This document shows, piece by piece, positions 1-7,784 of a stretch of DNA of 15,517 bases. The DNA is taken from the NCBI GenBank assembly GCA_030620655.1, contig JAUXEH010000029.1, positions 1 to 15,517 of the forward strand. Reading direction: 5' to 3'. The notes beneath the pieces were generated by a model. The model saw only the letters and a list, made by a program, of their open reading frames with translations, was not told the origin of the DNA and made no database searches. The first letter of the stretch is position 1. Every line of letters begins with the position of its first letter. The position numbers were made by a program, and so were the translations under genes. This DNA comes from Candidatus Aminicenantota bacterium (GTDB taxonomy: Bacteria > Acidobacteriota > Aminicenantia > Aminicenantales > Aminicenantaceae).

Positions 1-539
1 TGGCCACCCAGAATCCCATCGAACAGGAGGGGACCTATCCCCTGCCGGAGGCCCAGATGGACCGGTTCCTGATTCATGTGTACATTGATTATCCTGATGA
101 AGCCTCGGAGCAGAAGGTCCTGCGCCTGGTGAGGGATGAGGAGATCAAGGGAAAAACTAAGGCTGGGGAGGCCGTCAAGATCGCGCAGGAGAACATCTTC
201 GCCGCCCGGGCGCAGATCCATGACATCCATGTCTCGGAGAGCATCGAGAAATACATCATCGCCCTGATCACAGCTACCAGAAAGCCTGAAAAGTACAACG
301 AAGATCTGAAAAAATGGATCGAGGTCGGGGCCAGCCCCCGCGGCGGCCTGGCGCTGGATAGATGCTCCCGGGTGCACGCCTGGTTCAGCGGCCGCGATCA
401 CGTCACCCCGGATGACATCCGGGCCGTGGTCCATGACTGCCTACGGCACCGCCTCATCCTGAGCTACGAGGCAAATGCCGAGGGCATCAGCAGCAACCAG
501 GTGATCTCCGAGGTCGTGAAGCTGGTCGCCGTGCCCTGA
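1..539 (+). CDS. moxR: MoxR-family AAA+ ATPase, C-terminal part (5' truncated by window)
   Basis: The reading frame is open from base 3, so the gene begins before the window. About 178 C-terminal residues are visible. They open with ATQNPIEQEGTYPLPEAQMD, the sensor-1 region and the following Q-M-D-R-F arginine-containing motif typical of MoxR ATPases. GASPRG (sensor 2) lies in the middle, and a helical lid domain follows. The Walker A and B motifs must lie upstream. MoxR proteins are ATP-driven chaperones that usually act on VWA-domain partners, and VWA genes follow directly here. The next gene, DUF58, starts 29 bases after the stop, which fits one operon. Family assignment is firm; the client protein is inferred from gene order. 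Confidence 0.93.
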   Translation, partial: ATQNPIEQEGTYPLPEAQMDRFLIHVYIDYPDEASEQKVLRLVRDEEIKGKTKAGEAVKIAQENIFAARAQIHDIHVSESIEKYIIALITATRKPEKYNEDLKKWIEVGASPRGGLALDRCSRVHAWFSGRDHVTPDDIRAVVHDCLRHRLILSYEANAEGISSNQVISEVVKLVAVP

Positions 540-568
540 GAGACCATCGCCTAGGCAGAGGCATCGAG

Positions 569-1543
569 ATGCAGTACACACGAGTGAAGCGACGGGAACC
601 TTCCGAAGAGAAGGCCGTGGGCGTGTATGCCTACCTCGATGACCTGGTGCGGCTGCAGTTTCAGGCGCAGGGTTTCAGTTTTCTGCCCAAGCAGCCCATC
701 CACAGCCTGCTCTCGGGCCGGCATGCCTCCCGCCTGCGGGGACGGGGACTCAACTTCGAGGAGATCCGGCGCTACTTCCCCGGGGACGACATCCGCAGCA
801 TGGACTGGAAGGTCACGGCCCGCACCCGCAAGCCCCACACGCGTGTCTACACCGAGGAACGGGACAGGCCCGTGATCCTGCTGGTGGATCAGCGGCTGTC
901 CATGTTCTTCGGGAGCCGGACGGCCATGAAGTCTGTGACAGCGGCGGAGACGGCCGCACTCGGGGCTTGGCGGGTTCTGGATGCGGGAGACCGGGTGGGG
1001 GCCCTGGTGTTCAACGACACCGACATCACGGAAATAAAGCCGCACCGCAGCCGCAGGCGCGTGATGCAGATCCTGCAGGCTGTGCTCGAAAAAAACCACA
1101 CCCTCCGCATCGGATCCGGGATCACTCCCGGCCCCGGTATGCTGAACCGGGTGCTCGAGAAGGCGGCGCACTTGGCTGCCCACGACTGCCTGGTCACCCT
1201 CATCAGCGACCTCGACGGCTCGGATGCTGAAACGGCGCGTTGGATGTCCCGCATCGCCCGGCACAACGATGTGCTCGTCTGCCAGATCTACGATCCGCTC
1301 GAGACCAGGCTGCCCCAGGGAGGCGCGCTGGTGGTCAGCGACGGGGAGCTCCAGCTCGAGGTCGACACCTCGAGCGGCCGGATCCGGAAGGATTTCGCCG
1401 AGGCTTTTGATCGAAACCTGCGGGAGATCCGGGACTGGCTGACCAAGCGGGGCATCCCCATCCTGCCCCTCAACTGCGCGGAAAGCGTGGCCGGTCAGGT
1501 CAGGCATATCCTGGGGTATTCCCCGAGGACCAGGAGAGACTAA
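569..1543 (+). CDS. DUF58 domain protein (VWA-like) of the MoxR/Bat cluster
   Basis: This 324-residue protein carries the DUF58 signature around residues 59-96: GRGLNFEEIRRYFPGDDIR, then S-M-D-W-K and the R-x-Y-x-E-E-R-D-R-P stretch. A VWA-like fold follows. Its metal-site segment reads V-D-Q-R-L-S-M (D107, R109, S111), a variant common in DUF58 proteins rather than a full D-x-S-x-S. An I-S-D-L-D segment sits at the usual later acidic position. No membrane segment or signal peptide is evident, so it is probably cytoplasmic or peripheral. The start is ATG at 569, with AGAGG seven bases upstream. DUF58 genes almost always follow moxR, and the biochemical role is unknown. The next gene starts two bases after the stop, which suggests translational coupling. 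Confidence 0.92.
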   Translation: MQYTRVKRREPSEEKAVGVYAYLDDLVRLQFQAQGFSFLPKQPIHSLLSGRHASRLRGRGLNFEEIRRYFPGDDIRSMDWKVTARTRKPHTRVYTEERDRPVILLVDQRLSMFFGSRTAMKSVTAAETAALGAWRVLDAGDRVGALVFNDTDITEIKPHRSRRRVMQILQAVLEKNHTLRIGSGITPGPGMLNRVLEKAAHLAAHDCLVTLISDLDGSDAETARWMSRIARHNDVLVCQIYDPLETRLPQGGALVVSDGELQLEVDTSSGRIRKDFAEAFDRNLREIRDWLTKRGIPILPLNCAESVAGQVRHILGYSPRTRRD

Positions 1544-1545
1544 CC

Positions 1546-2058
1546 GTGTTAGGCCCGCAGGAAAACGTGGTACAACTGGAAGGCCTGATCGAGGTCACCC
1601 TGCCGGCCCCGGTCGGTAACGGTCCCGAGACCCTGGGTTGGTATATCCTTTTCGGGCTCATGGCCCTGGCTGCGATCTGGATCGGATACCGCTTCTTCCA
1701 CCGCCATCGCGCCAACCGCTACCGCCGCTGGGCGCTGACCCGGCTGGAAAACGTCGAGCAGGTCCTCGAGCAGGACTGGGCCCTGGATGAGGCGCTGTCC
1801 GAGATCCCGGTCCTGGTCAAACGGACTGCCTTGCACTGTTATCCCCGGGAAAAGGTGGCTTCTCTGAGCGGGGACGACTGGCTGAGGTTCCTGGATGCCT
1901 CCTGCGGCGGCACGGATTTCTCCGATGGGGCGGGGCAGCTCGTGGCCCGGCTCGCCTATCAGCCGGCCGCGCCCCTGGAGAACTGCAGCCGCGAAGACAT
2001 CAGGCAGCTGGTGGCGGTCGTGCGCCGCTGGATTAAGAAACACCGGGGAGAGCCATAA
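1546..2058 (+). CDS. DUF4381-like single-pass membrane protein
   Basis: This 170-residue protein starts at GTG 1546, with AGGAG nine bases upstream. The N-terminus reads LIEVTLPAPV, resembling the proline-rich segment of DUF4381 proteins. A transmembrane helix follows at about residues 30-48, then a basic stretch (RFFHRHRANRYRRWA) that should face the cytoplasm. The rest is a soluble helical domain (RTALHCYPREKVASLSGDDW) that matches the family. DUF4381 genes are found between DUF58 and BatA genes in MoxR/Bat clusters, exactly as here, and may help assemble the VWA complex at the membrane. The specific function is unknown. The start is supported by spacing: two bases from the previous stop, and batA begins three bases after this one. 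Confidence 0.8.
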   Translation: MLGPQENVVQLEGLIEVTLPAPVGNGPETLGWYILFGLMALAAIWIGYRFFHRHRANRYRRWALTRLENVEQVLEQDWALDEALSEIPVLVKRTALHCYPREKVASLSGDDWLRFLDASCGGTDFSDGAGQLVARLAYQPAAPLENCSREDIRQLVAVVRRWIKKHRGEP

Positions 2059-2061
2059 GAG

Positions 2062-3060
2062 ATGCTGGAATTCGCGTATCCTTGGATGTATGGGCTGTTG
2101 GTGCTGCCCTTCCTGGTTCGCCTCCTGGCCCGGCCCTACCAGGAACGCCGCGAGGCCGTGCAGGCGCCCTTCTTCGACAAGCTGCGGGAGATCACGGGGC
2201 AGACACCGGACCGGGGCGCCGTCATCCTGCGGCCGCGGTTTTTCCAGAAACTCATGCTCCCGATTGCCTGGCTCCTGATCGTGACGGCCCTCGCCCGGCC
2301 GCAGTGGCTGGAAGATCCCATCACCAGGATCGAGGCCGGTCGGGACCTGCTGCTGGCCGTGGACCTCTCCGGGTCCATGGAGACCCGGGATTTCCGGGAT
2401 GAATCCGGCGGCCGGATCGAACGCCTGGAGGCGGTCAAGCTGGTCCTGGATGACTTCGTTTCCCGACGGCAGGGAGACCGCCTGGGCCTTATCCTGTTCG
2501 GCACGGCCGCCTACCTGCAGGTGCCGTTCACTCAGGATTTCGACACCTTCCGCATCCTCCTCGATGAGGCGCAGGTCCGGATGGCCGGGCCTCAGACCAT
2601 GATCGGCGATGCCGTCGGGCTGGCCCTGAAGCTCTTCGAGAACAGCGAGGCCGACAGCAAGGTGATGATCCTCTTGACTGACGGGAACGACACCGGGAGC
2701 AAGGTGCCGCCGGCCCGGGCGGCGGGGATCGCCGGGCAGCAGGATGTGACCATCCACACCATCGCCATGGGGGATCCCGCCACGGTCGGAGAGGATGAGA
2801 TGGACATGGAAGCTCTCCGGGAGATCTCCGAGATCACGGGGGGCCGGTTCTTCATGGGCATGAACCGGGAAGAGCTGGAGGATATCTACCGTCGGCTGGA
2901 CGAGCTCGAGCCCCTGGAGTTCGAGACCCTTTCCTACCGGCCGCAGCGGCCGCTGTTTCACTTGCCGGTGGCGGTATTCCTGGTGATGTATACCCTCTAC
3001 CACCTGCTCATGGCTGTACGCAGCCTGAGGCGGGGGAAGGAGAAGGCCGGCCGTGTTTGA
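2062..3060 (+). CDS. batA: BatA-type VWA domain membrane protein
   Basis: This 332-residue protein has two N-terminal hydrophobic segments (YGLLVLPFLVRLL near residue 10 and LMLPIAWLLIVTALA near 70). A von Willebrand factor A domain follows, and a C-terminal membrane helix (LPVAVFLVMYTLYHLL) comes near residue 302. The metal-ion-dependent adhesion site is complete: D101-L-S-G-S105, T179 in GPQTMIGDA, and D207 in LLTDGND. The VWA domain is predicted to lie in the periplasm, tethered at both ends. BatA proteins were named for Bacteroides aerotolerance, and related VWA proteins are clients of MoxR ATPases. The gene begins three bases after the DUF4381 gene. Its last eight bases overlap the next gene, so the two are probably coupled in translation. 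Confidence 0.92.
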   Translation: MLEFAYPWMYGLLVLPFLVRLLARPYQERREAVQAPFFDKLREITGQTPDRGAVILRPRFFQKLMLPIAWLLIVTALARPQWLEDPITRIEAGRDLLLAVDLSGSMETRDFRDESGGRIERLEAVKLVLDDFVSRRQGDRLGLILFGTAAYLQVPFTQDFDTFRILLDEAQVRMAGPQTMIGDAVGLALKLFENSEADSKVMILLTDGNDTGSKVPPARAAGIAGQQDVTIHTIAMGDPATVGEDEMDMEALREISEITGGRFFMGMNREELEDIYRRLDELEPLEFETLSYRPQRPLFHLPVAVFLVMYTLYHLLMAVRSLRRGKEKAGRV

Positions 3061-4720
3061 CCTGGGACAGTTCTCCGATTTCCATTTCATCCGGCCGCTC
3101 TGGCTCCTGATGCTGCTGCCCGTCCCCCTGCTTTACGGGCTCTTCCGGCGCTCCCGGAGTCCGCTGCAGCAGTGGCAGAAGATCATCGCGCCCCACCTGA
3201 TGAAACACCTCACGGTGGGGGCCGAACAGAAGAAGCGTGTGCGGCCGGTGAACCTGCTGCTTCCGGCCTTCATCCTTTCGGCGCTGGCCCTGGCCGGGCC
3301 GACCTGGCAGCGGGAGGCCATGCCCTTTACCGAGGATGAGGCCCCCCTGGTCATTGCGCTCGATCTCTCGGTCGAGATGAATGCCGTGGATGTCCAGCCC
3401 ACCCGCCTGGAAAGGGCCAAGCAGAAGGTCCGGGACCTGCTGGCCGAACGGAGCGGCAGCCGCACGGCCCTGCTCGCCTACGCGGGGAGCGCCCACATGA
3501 TCCTGCCCCTGACGGACGATGCCCGGATCCTGGAGACCTACCTCTCCTCGCTCACATCGGACATCATGCCGGACCAGGGAAAGGCGGCGGCTCCGGCCCT
3601 GACGCTGGCCGAGGAGATGCTCGCCCGGGAGACCGCCGCGGGGACCATCCTCTTCGTCACCAACGCCATCGACCGGGACTCGTTCCCGGATTTCGTGAGG
3701 CACAGCCAGGAGAGCCGCAATGCCGTCATGGTCCTGGGTATGGGCACCACGCAGGGCGGCCCCATCCGTATGGGCCGAAACACCTTCCGCACGGACCGGG
3801 AGGGGAACCGTGTGATCAGCGCGTTGGACCGGGAAGGGCTGGAAACCCTGGCCGGAGAGGCGGGGGTGTATGTGACCTCCGTCACCGTGGACGACAGCGA
3901 CGTGCGGCGGCTTGCCGGGCGCATTCAGCGCCACCTCACGGAGAGCCTGAACGAGGAGGCGGACACCCGCTGGAAAGACTTCGGCTACTTCCTGCTCTTT
4001 CCCGTGGCCCTGCTGGCGCTGTTCTGGTTCCGCCGCGGCTGGACCGTCCAGTGGGTGTCCGGTTTCGTGCTGGCGCTGTTCCTTTTCCAGCCGGCGCCGG
4101 TCGAGGCGAAGGAGCTCCGCTTCATTGACCTGTGGCGCACGCCGGATCAGCAGGGGCGGCAGCTGTTCGAGAAAGGGGAATATGCCGAGGCGGCCCGGAG
4201 GTTCGAGGACCCCATGTGGAAGGGCCTCGCGTTATATTTCTCCCGGGACTTCGAGTCCGCCATCCAGCAGTTCTCCCGTCTGGAGACGGCGGAGAGCTAC
4301 TTCAACCTGGGCAACGCCTATGCCCGCATCCAGGATTATCCGAATGCGAAGGCCGCCTATGCCCGGGCCCTTAAGCTCAGGCCCGACTATGCCGAGGCCG
4401 GACACAACCGGGACCTGATCCAGGCCCTGCTCGACAAACAGGCCCGGGAGAAGAAGGACGAGGAGCGCTCCGAGCCCGGCTCCCAGCTGGGCGCCGATGA
4501 GATCAGGATCGCCGACCCGGATGATCCCCAAGAGCGGCAGGAGACGGAGGGCGATCCCATCGAGCTGCAGCAGGAGATGTACAGCGACGAGCAGCTCAAC
4601 GAGATGTGGATGCGCCGCGTGCAGACCAGCCCGGCGGATTTCCTGCGCATGAAGTTCGCCTTCCAGCTGTACAGCCGGGAACAGCAGAAGGATTCCCGGC
4701 AGGAGAGGCGGGAACCATGA
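3053..4720 (+). CDS. batB: BatB-BatC fusion: degenerate VWA domain plus TPR region
   Basis: This 555-residue protein starts at GTG 3053, inside the end of batA, with AAGGAG ten bases upstream. In order it has an N-terminal helix (about residues 11-30), a second helix (about 68-84), a VWA domain (about 98-290), two helices (about 311-326 and 332-350), a TPR-like stretch (about 360-460, including ESYFNLGNAYARIQDYPNAK), and a charged C-terminal tail. This combines what are separate BatB and BatC genes in Bacteroides. The VWA metal site is degenerate: D104-L-S-V-E108 instead of D-x-S-x-S, K177 where threonine is expected, and N204 in VTNAID where aspartate is usual. The domain may therefore work as a metal-free binding module. 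The stop overlaps the batD start by four bases (ATGA). Confidence 0.9.
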   Translation: MFDLGQFSDFHFIRPLWLLMLLPVPLLYGLFRRSRSPLQQWQKIIAPHLMKHLTVGAEQKKRVRPVNLLLPAFILSALALAGPTWQREAMPFTEDEAPLVIALDLSVEMNAVDVQPTRLERAKQKVRDLLAERSGSRTALLAYAGSAHMILPLTDDARILETYLSSLTSDIMPDQGKAAAPALTLAEEMLARETAAGTILFVTNAIDRDSFPDFVRHSQESRNAVMVLGMGTTQGGPIRMGRNTFRTDREGNRVISALDREGLETLAGEAGVYVTSVTVDDSDVRRLAGRIQRHLTESLNEEADTRWKDFGYFLLFPVALLALFWFRRGWTVQWVSGFVLALFLFQPAPVEAKELRFIDLWRTPDQQGRQLFEKGEYAEAARRFEDPMWKGLALYFSRDFESAIQQFSRLETAESYFNLGNAYARIQDYPNAKAAYARALKLRPDYAEAGHNRDLIQALLDKQAREKKDEERSEPGSQLGADEIRIADPDDPQERQETEGDPIELQQEMYSDEQLNEMWMRRVQTSPADFLRMKFAFQLYSREQQKDSRQERREP

Positions 4721-6117
4721 GGATGACCCCCCTGTTCGTCTTCCTGGGTTTTCTCCTGAGCGGAACCTCCGTCATCGCCCAGGCCCCGGCCCCGGAATCC
4801 GAGCCCGAGGCGCCGAAACCTGTCCTGATCCGCTCGAGCCTGGAGCCTGGGACACGGGTCTTCGTGGGCCAGAGTGTGACATTCTACCTTGAGGTCATGA
4901 CGAACACCTGGTTCACCAAGGCGCCCCGCTACCCGGAACTGCGCCTCCCGCATGCCGTGTGTCTGGAGCTGAGCCAGTTCGGAGTCAATTACTCCGAACG
5001 CATCCAGGGAGAGACCTACGCGGTCCAGAGGAAGGAATACGTCATCTTCCCGCAGAGGCCGGAGCGGTTCACGGTCCCGGCCCTGTCCGTCGACATCGTC
5101 TATGCGCGTCCGGGTGAACCTCACGGCGAGGTCACACTGAACTCGCCTCCCCAGGAATTTACAGCCCGGATACCGGAGCAGGCCCGGGGGGTCGACACTT
5201 TCGTCACCACACCCCGCCTCCAGGTGGTCGAGGGATACGACCGGGGGTTCGAGGGGCTCAGGGTGGGGGATTCGGTGTCCCGCACCGTGACCATGACGGC
5301 CGATGATTCCGTGGGCATGCTGCTCCCGCCCCTGGAGTTCGTGGGGCCGGAGGGCCTGGGGACATATCCCGAGTCCCCCAGGCTCGAGGACCACAGCAAC
5401 CGCGGAGTCTTTTCCGGAAAGCGGATCGAATCGGTGACCTACGTGATGGAGAGGGAGGGGGAGTATTCTCTGCCCGAGCTCCGGATCTTCTGGTTCGACC
5501 TCGGTTCCGGGACCCTGAGGACAGAAGTCCTGGAGGCCGTGGACTTCTCGGTGGCCCCCAACCCGGACCTGGAGCCGGAGATGCTGGCCTCTCTGGAGGA
5601 TGAAGCAACAGTGCCCAAAGGAGAGGCCGCGGCTGTACAGGAACACCGGCTCGAGGTCAGGGCACTGCTCTACCTCGGTTTGGGAGTGATCGTACTGCTG
5701 TCGGCGGTCTGGGTTTTTCTGGTTCCATACCTCAAGCGGTTCCGGATTTGGCTCCGTGAACGGAGACGGCTCAGGGCCGGTTCCGAGCAGGCTTACTTCC
5801 TGCGGTTCCGTCGTGCCTGCCGGAGCCGTGATGTCCATCAGATCATGCAGGGCCTGTTGAGCTGGCTGGACAGGGCGTATCATGGTCCGGGGGCGGCTAC
5901 GGTGGATGCCTTGGTGCAGGGGGCGGATGACATCGAGCTAAAGGCCCTGGCCGCGGGGCTCAAAGAGGCTTTGTACAGAGGAGGGGAAGGGGAGGAAGCC
6001 CATGCTCCCTGGTCTGCCTCCGATTTCTACGCTGCCGTGGCCCGGGCCCGGAAACGCCTGCTGCACAGGACCCGCGCAGCGGCCCGTCCTCCCGGCCTCC
6101 AGCCCCTCAATCCCTGA
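4717..6117 (+). CDS. batD: BatD-like periplasmic protein with C-terminal membrane anchor
   Basis: From ATG 4717 the protein has 466 residues. It opens with a signal peptide (MRMTPLFVFLGFLLSGTSVIAQA), then a large extracytoplasmic region of beta-sandwich character. That region includes the BatD-like stretch VNYSERIQGETYAVQRKEYV and FPQRPERFTVPAL. A transmembrane helix lies at about residues 316-339, and a basic cytoplasmic helical tail follows. An upstream in-frame ATG at 4606 would add 37 residues in front of the signal peptide and lie deep inside the previous gene. The 4717 start overlaps the batB stop as ATGA and has AGGAG 11 bases upstream, so it is preferred. BatD is proposed to work with BatA and BatB in the envelope under stress; its precise role is unknown. 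It ends the operon. Confidence 0.88.
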   Translation: MRMTPLFVFLGFLLSGTSVIAQAPAPESEPEAPKPVLIRSSLEPGTRVFVGQSVTFYLEVMTNTWFTKAPRYPELRLPHAVCLELSQFGVNYSERIQGETYAVQRKEYVIFPQRPERFTVPALSVDIVYARPGEPHGEVTLNSPPQEFTARIPEQARGVDTFVTTPRLQVVEGYDRGFEGLRVGDSVSRTVTMTADDSVGMLLPPLEFVGPEGLGTYPESPRLEDHSNRGVFSGKRIESVTYVMEREGEYSLPELRIFWFDLGSGTLRTEVLEAVDFSVAPNPDLEPEMLASLEDEATVPKGEAAAVQEHRLEVRALLYLGLGVIVLLSAVWVFLVPYLKRFRIWLRERRRLRAGSEQAYFLRFRRACRSRDVHQIMQGLLSWLDRAYHGPGAATVDALVQGADDIELKALAAGLKEALYRGGEGEEAHAPWSASDFYAAVARARKRLLHRTRAAARPPGLQPLNP

Positions 6118-6272
6118 TTCGGCAATCACTAATTCGGGGACAGACCATGAAATGTGTTGATATCAAACGATTAAGCTATAAAATTGATAATAATATGCGG
6201 GTGGTGGCATTTAGACCGGTTTTCCTTTAGAATGATTCACACCTTCATGCCTTGACTTATCTTGGAGAAAAA
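6118..6272. other. AT-rich intergenic spacer between batD and ino1
   Basis: This spacer is clearly richer in A+T than its surroundings, mainly at 6150-6240. It contains GGGGACAGACC (6136-6146), a motif that resembles sequences often scattered near IS200-like or REP-associated transposases. It also contains TTGATA at 6157 and TATAAA at 6177, but they are only 14 bases apart, so they do not make a standard promoter. A promoter for ino1 is likely somewhere here, but I cannot place it. I see no convincing terminator for the Bat operon. Confidence 0.4.
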
Positions 6273-7592
6273 TTGACATTGACCGGTCCGGTTCCCATCG
6301 AGCCCCCCAGAGGGAAACTGGGTGTCCTGCTGCCCGGCCTGGGGGCCGTAGCCACGACATTTATCGCGGGCGTTTATGCCATCCGCAGGGGCATCTCCAA
6401 ACCCATCGGCTCCCTCACCCAGATGGGCACCATCCGCCTAGGCAAACGCACGGAAAAACGCGTCCCCATGATCAAGGACTTCGTGGAGTTGACGGCCCTG
6501 GACGATCTCGTGTTCGGAGGCTGGGACATCTTCGCCGACAACGTGTATCTGGCCGCCCGCAAAGCCGGAGTCCTCAGCAAAGACCTCATAGATGAGGTGC
6601 GTTCCGACATAGAGCAGATCAATCCCTGGAAGGCGGTCTTCGATCAGGAGTACATCAAGAAACTCGACGGAAACAATGTGAAACAGGCCCCCACCAAATA
6701 CGACCTGGCGCAGATGCTGATGGAGGACATCCGAAATTTCAAGGAGGCACACACTCTCGATCGTATGGTCATGGTATGGTGCGCCAGCACGGAGGTGTTC
6801 ATGGAGCCGGATGCGGTGCACCAGAACCTGCCTGCCTTCGTGCAGGGCATGAAGGACAACCATCCCGCCGTCGCCCCCAGCATGATCTACGCCTACGCCG
6901 CCATAGCTTCCGGCGTACCTTTTGCCAACGGTGCGCCCAACCTGACTGTGGACATCCCGGCTCTCATCGAATTAGCCCGAGAAAAAAGCGTCCCTATCGC
7001 CGGGAAAGATTTCAAGACCGGGCAGACATTGATGAAGACCATCCTCGCCCCCGGCCTCAAGGCCCGCTTGCTGGGCCTCAACGGATGGTTTTCCACCAAC
7101 ATCCTGGGCAACCGCGACGGCGAAGTCCTGGACGATCCCGAGTCCTTCAGGACCAAGGAGGAGAGCAAGCTTTCGGCCCTTGAGCACATCCTGCAGCCGC
7201 ACATGTATCCGGATCTGTACGGGGACTTCACCCATAAGGTCCGCATCAACTACTACCCCCCGCGGGGTGACAACAAGGAAAGCTGGGACAACCTGGACAT
7301 CTTCGGCTGGCTGGGCTACCCCATGCAGATCAAGATTGACTTCCTGTGCCGCGACAGCATCCTGGCCGCGCCCATCGTGCTCGACCTGGCGCTCTTCCTG
7401 GACCTGGCCCAGCGCTCCGGCATGCGGGGCATCCAGGAGTGGCTGTCCTTCTATTTCAAGAGCCCCCTTTGCGCGCCCGAGCTCTATCCTGAGCACGACC
7501 TCTTCATCCAGCTCATGAAGCTCAAGAACACGCTCCGCTATCTCAAGGGTGAGGATCTCATCACCCATCTGGGCCTGGAATATTATGACTGA
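6273..7592 (+). CDS. ino1: Inositol-3-phosphate synthase (myo-inositol-1-phosphate synthase)
   Basis: This enzyme converts glucose 6-phosphate to 1D-myo-inositol 3-phosphate using bound NAD, the first step toward inositol lipids or inositol-phosphate solutes. The Rossmann glycine motif is GKLGVLLPGLGAVATT (residues 14-29). Other family blocks are VFGGWDIF, KTGQT (from K248), LGNRDGEVL with FRTKEESKLSALE, and FLCRDSILAAPIVLDL near the C-terminus. These match the eukaryotic/Bacteroides type rather than a short archaeal form. With the TTG at 6273 the protein has 439 residues, close to bacterial family length. GGAGA lies four to five bases before that TTG, whereas an earlier in-frame TTG at 6252 has no such site. 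A TTG at 6279 is also possible. The gene stands alone, with spacers on both sides. Confidence 0.93.
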   Translation: MTLTGPVPIEPPRGKLGVLLPGLGAVATTFIAGVYAIRRGISKPIGSLTQMGTIRLGKRTEKRVPMIKDFVELTALDDLVFGGWDIFADNVYLAARKAGVLSKDLIDEVRSDIEQINPWKAVFDQEYIKKLDGNNVKQAPTKYDLAQMLMEDIRNFKEAHTLDRMVMVWCASTEVFMEPDAVHQNLPAFVQGMKDNHPAVAPSMIYAYAAIASGVPFANGAPNLTVDIPALIELAREKSVPIAGKDFKTGQTLMKTILAPGLKARLLGLNGWFSTNILGNRDGEVLDDPESFRTKEESKLSALEHILQPHMYPDLYGDFTHKVRINYYPPRGDNKESWDNLDIFGWLGYPMQIKIDFLCRDSILAAPIVLDLALFLDLAQRSGMRGIQEWLSFYFKSPLCAPELYPEHDLFIQLMKLKNTLRYLKGEDLITHLGLEYYD

Positions 7593-7602
7593 ATCATCGC
7601 GT

Positions 7603-7620
7603 ATTGGACTAAGGTCCAAT
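7603..7620 (+). terminator. Weak hairpin after ino1, possible terminator
   Basis: A perfect 7-bp inverted repeat, ATTGGAC ... GTCCAAT, with a four-base loop (TAAG) begins 11 bases after the ino1 stop. The following bases (TGATTTACC) are not a proper T-run. It could terminate ino1 weakly or be a protein-binding site. This is a sequence observation only. Confidence 0.3.
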
Positions 7621-7784
7621 TGATTTACCTGCGCGGTTGAAATATTCTTACGGGTATGAGGGAAGAAACTTGAGGTCCGGGACGTCCAATCGGTCGGCAG
7701 ACTCTCGGCCGGGAAGACACGAACCTAACCTTGGGATATACGTATATACTTAAGATATCGGAAAAACAATCAGGAGGTAGCGTG

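Noticed and set aside
551..1507. Long open frame on the minus strand opposite the DUF58 gene (318 codons)
   Set aside because: It is the antisense shadow of a GC-rich gene with a clear family match; its sequence has no recognisable domain.
1549..3090. 513-codon open frame on the minus strand under the DUF4381 and batA genes
   Set aside because: Composition is rich in H, Q, P, G and R, as expected for antisense of GC-rich coding DNA, and it spans two well-supported plus-strand genes.
4387..5883. 498-codon minus-strand open frame opposite the batB end and batD
   Set aside because: Antisense shadow; the plus strand has signal peptide, membrane helix and family motifs.
6148..6255. 35-codon ORF in the spacer before ino1
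   Set aside because: No ribosome binding site, odd composition, and it ends across the possible ino1 start region. Not supported as a gene.
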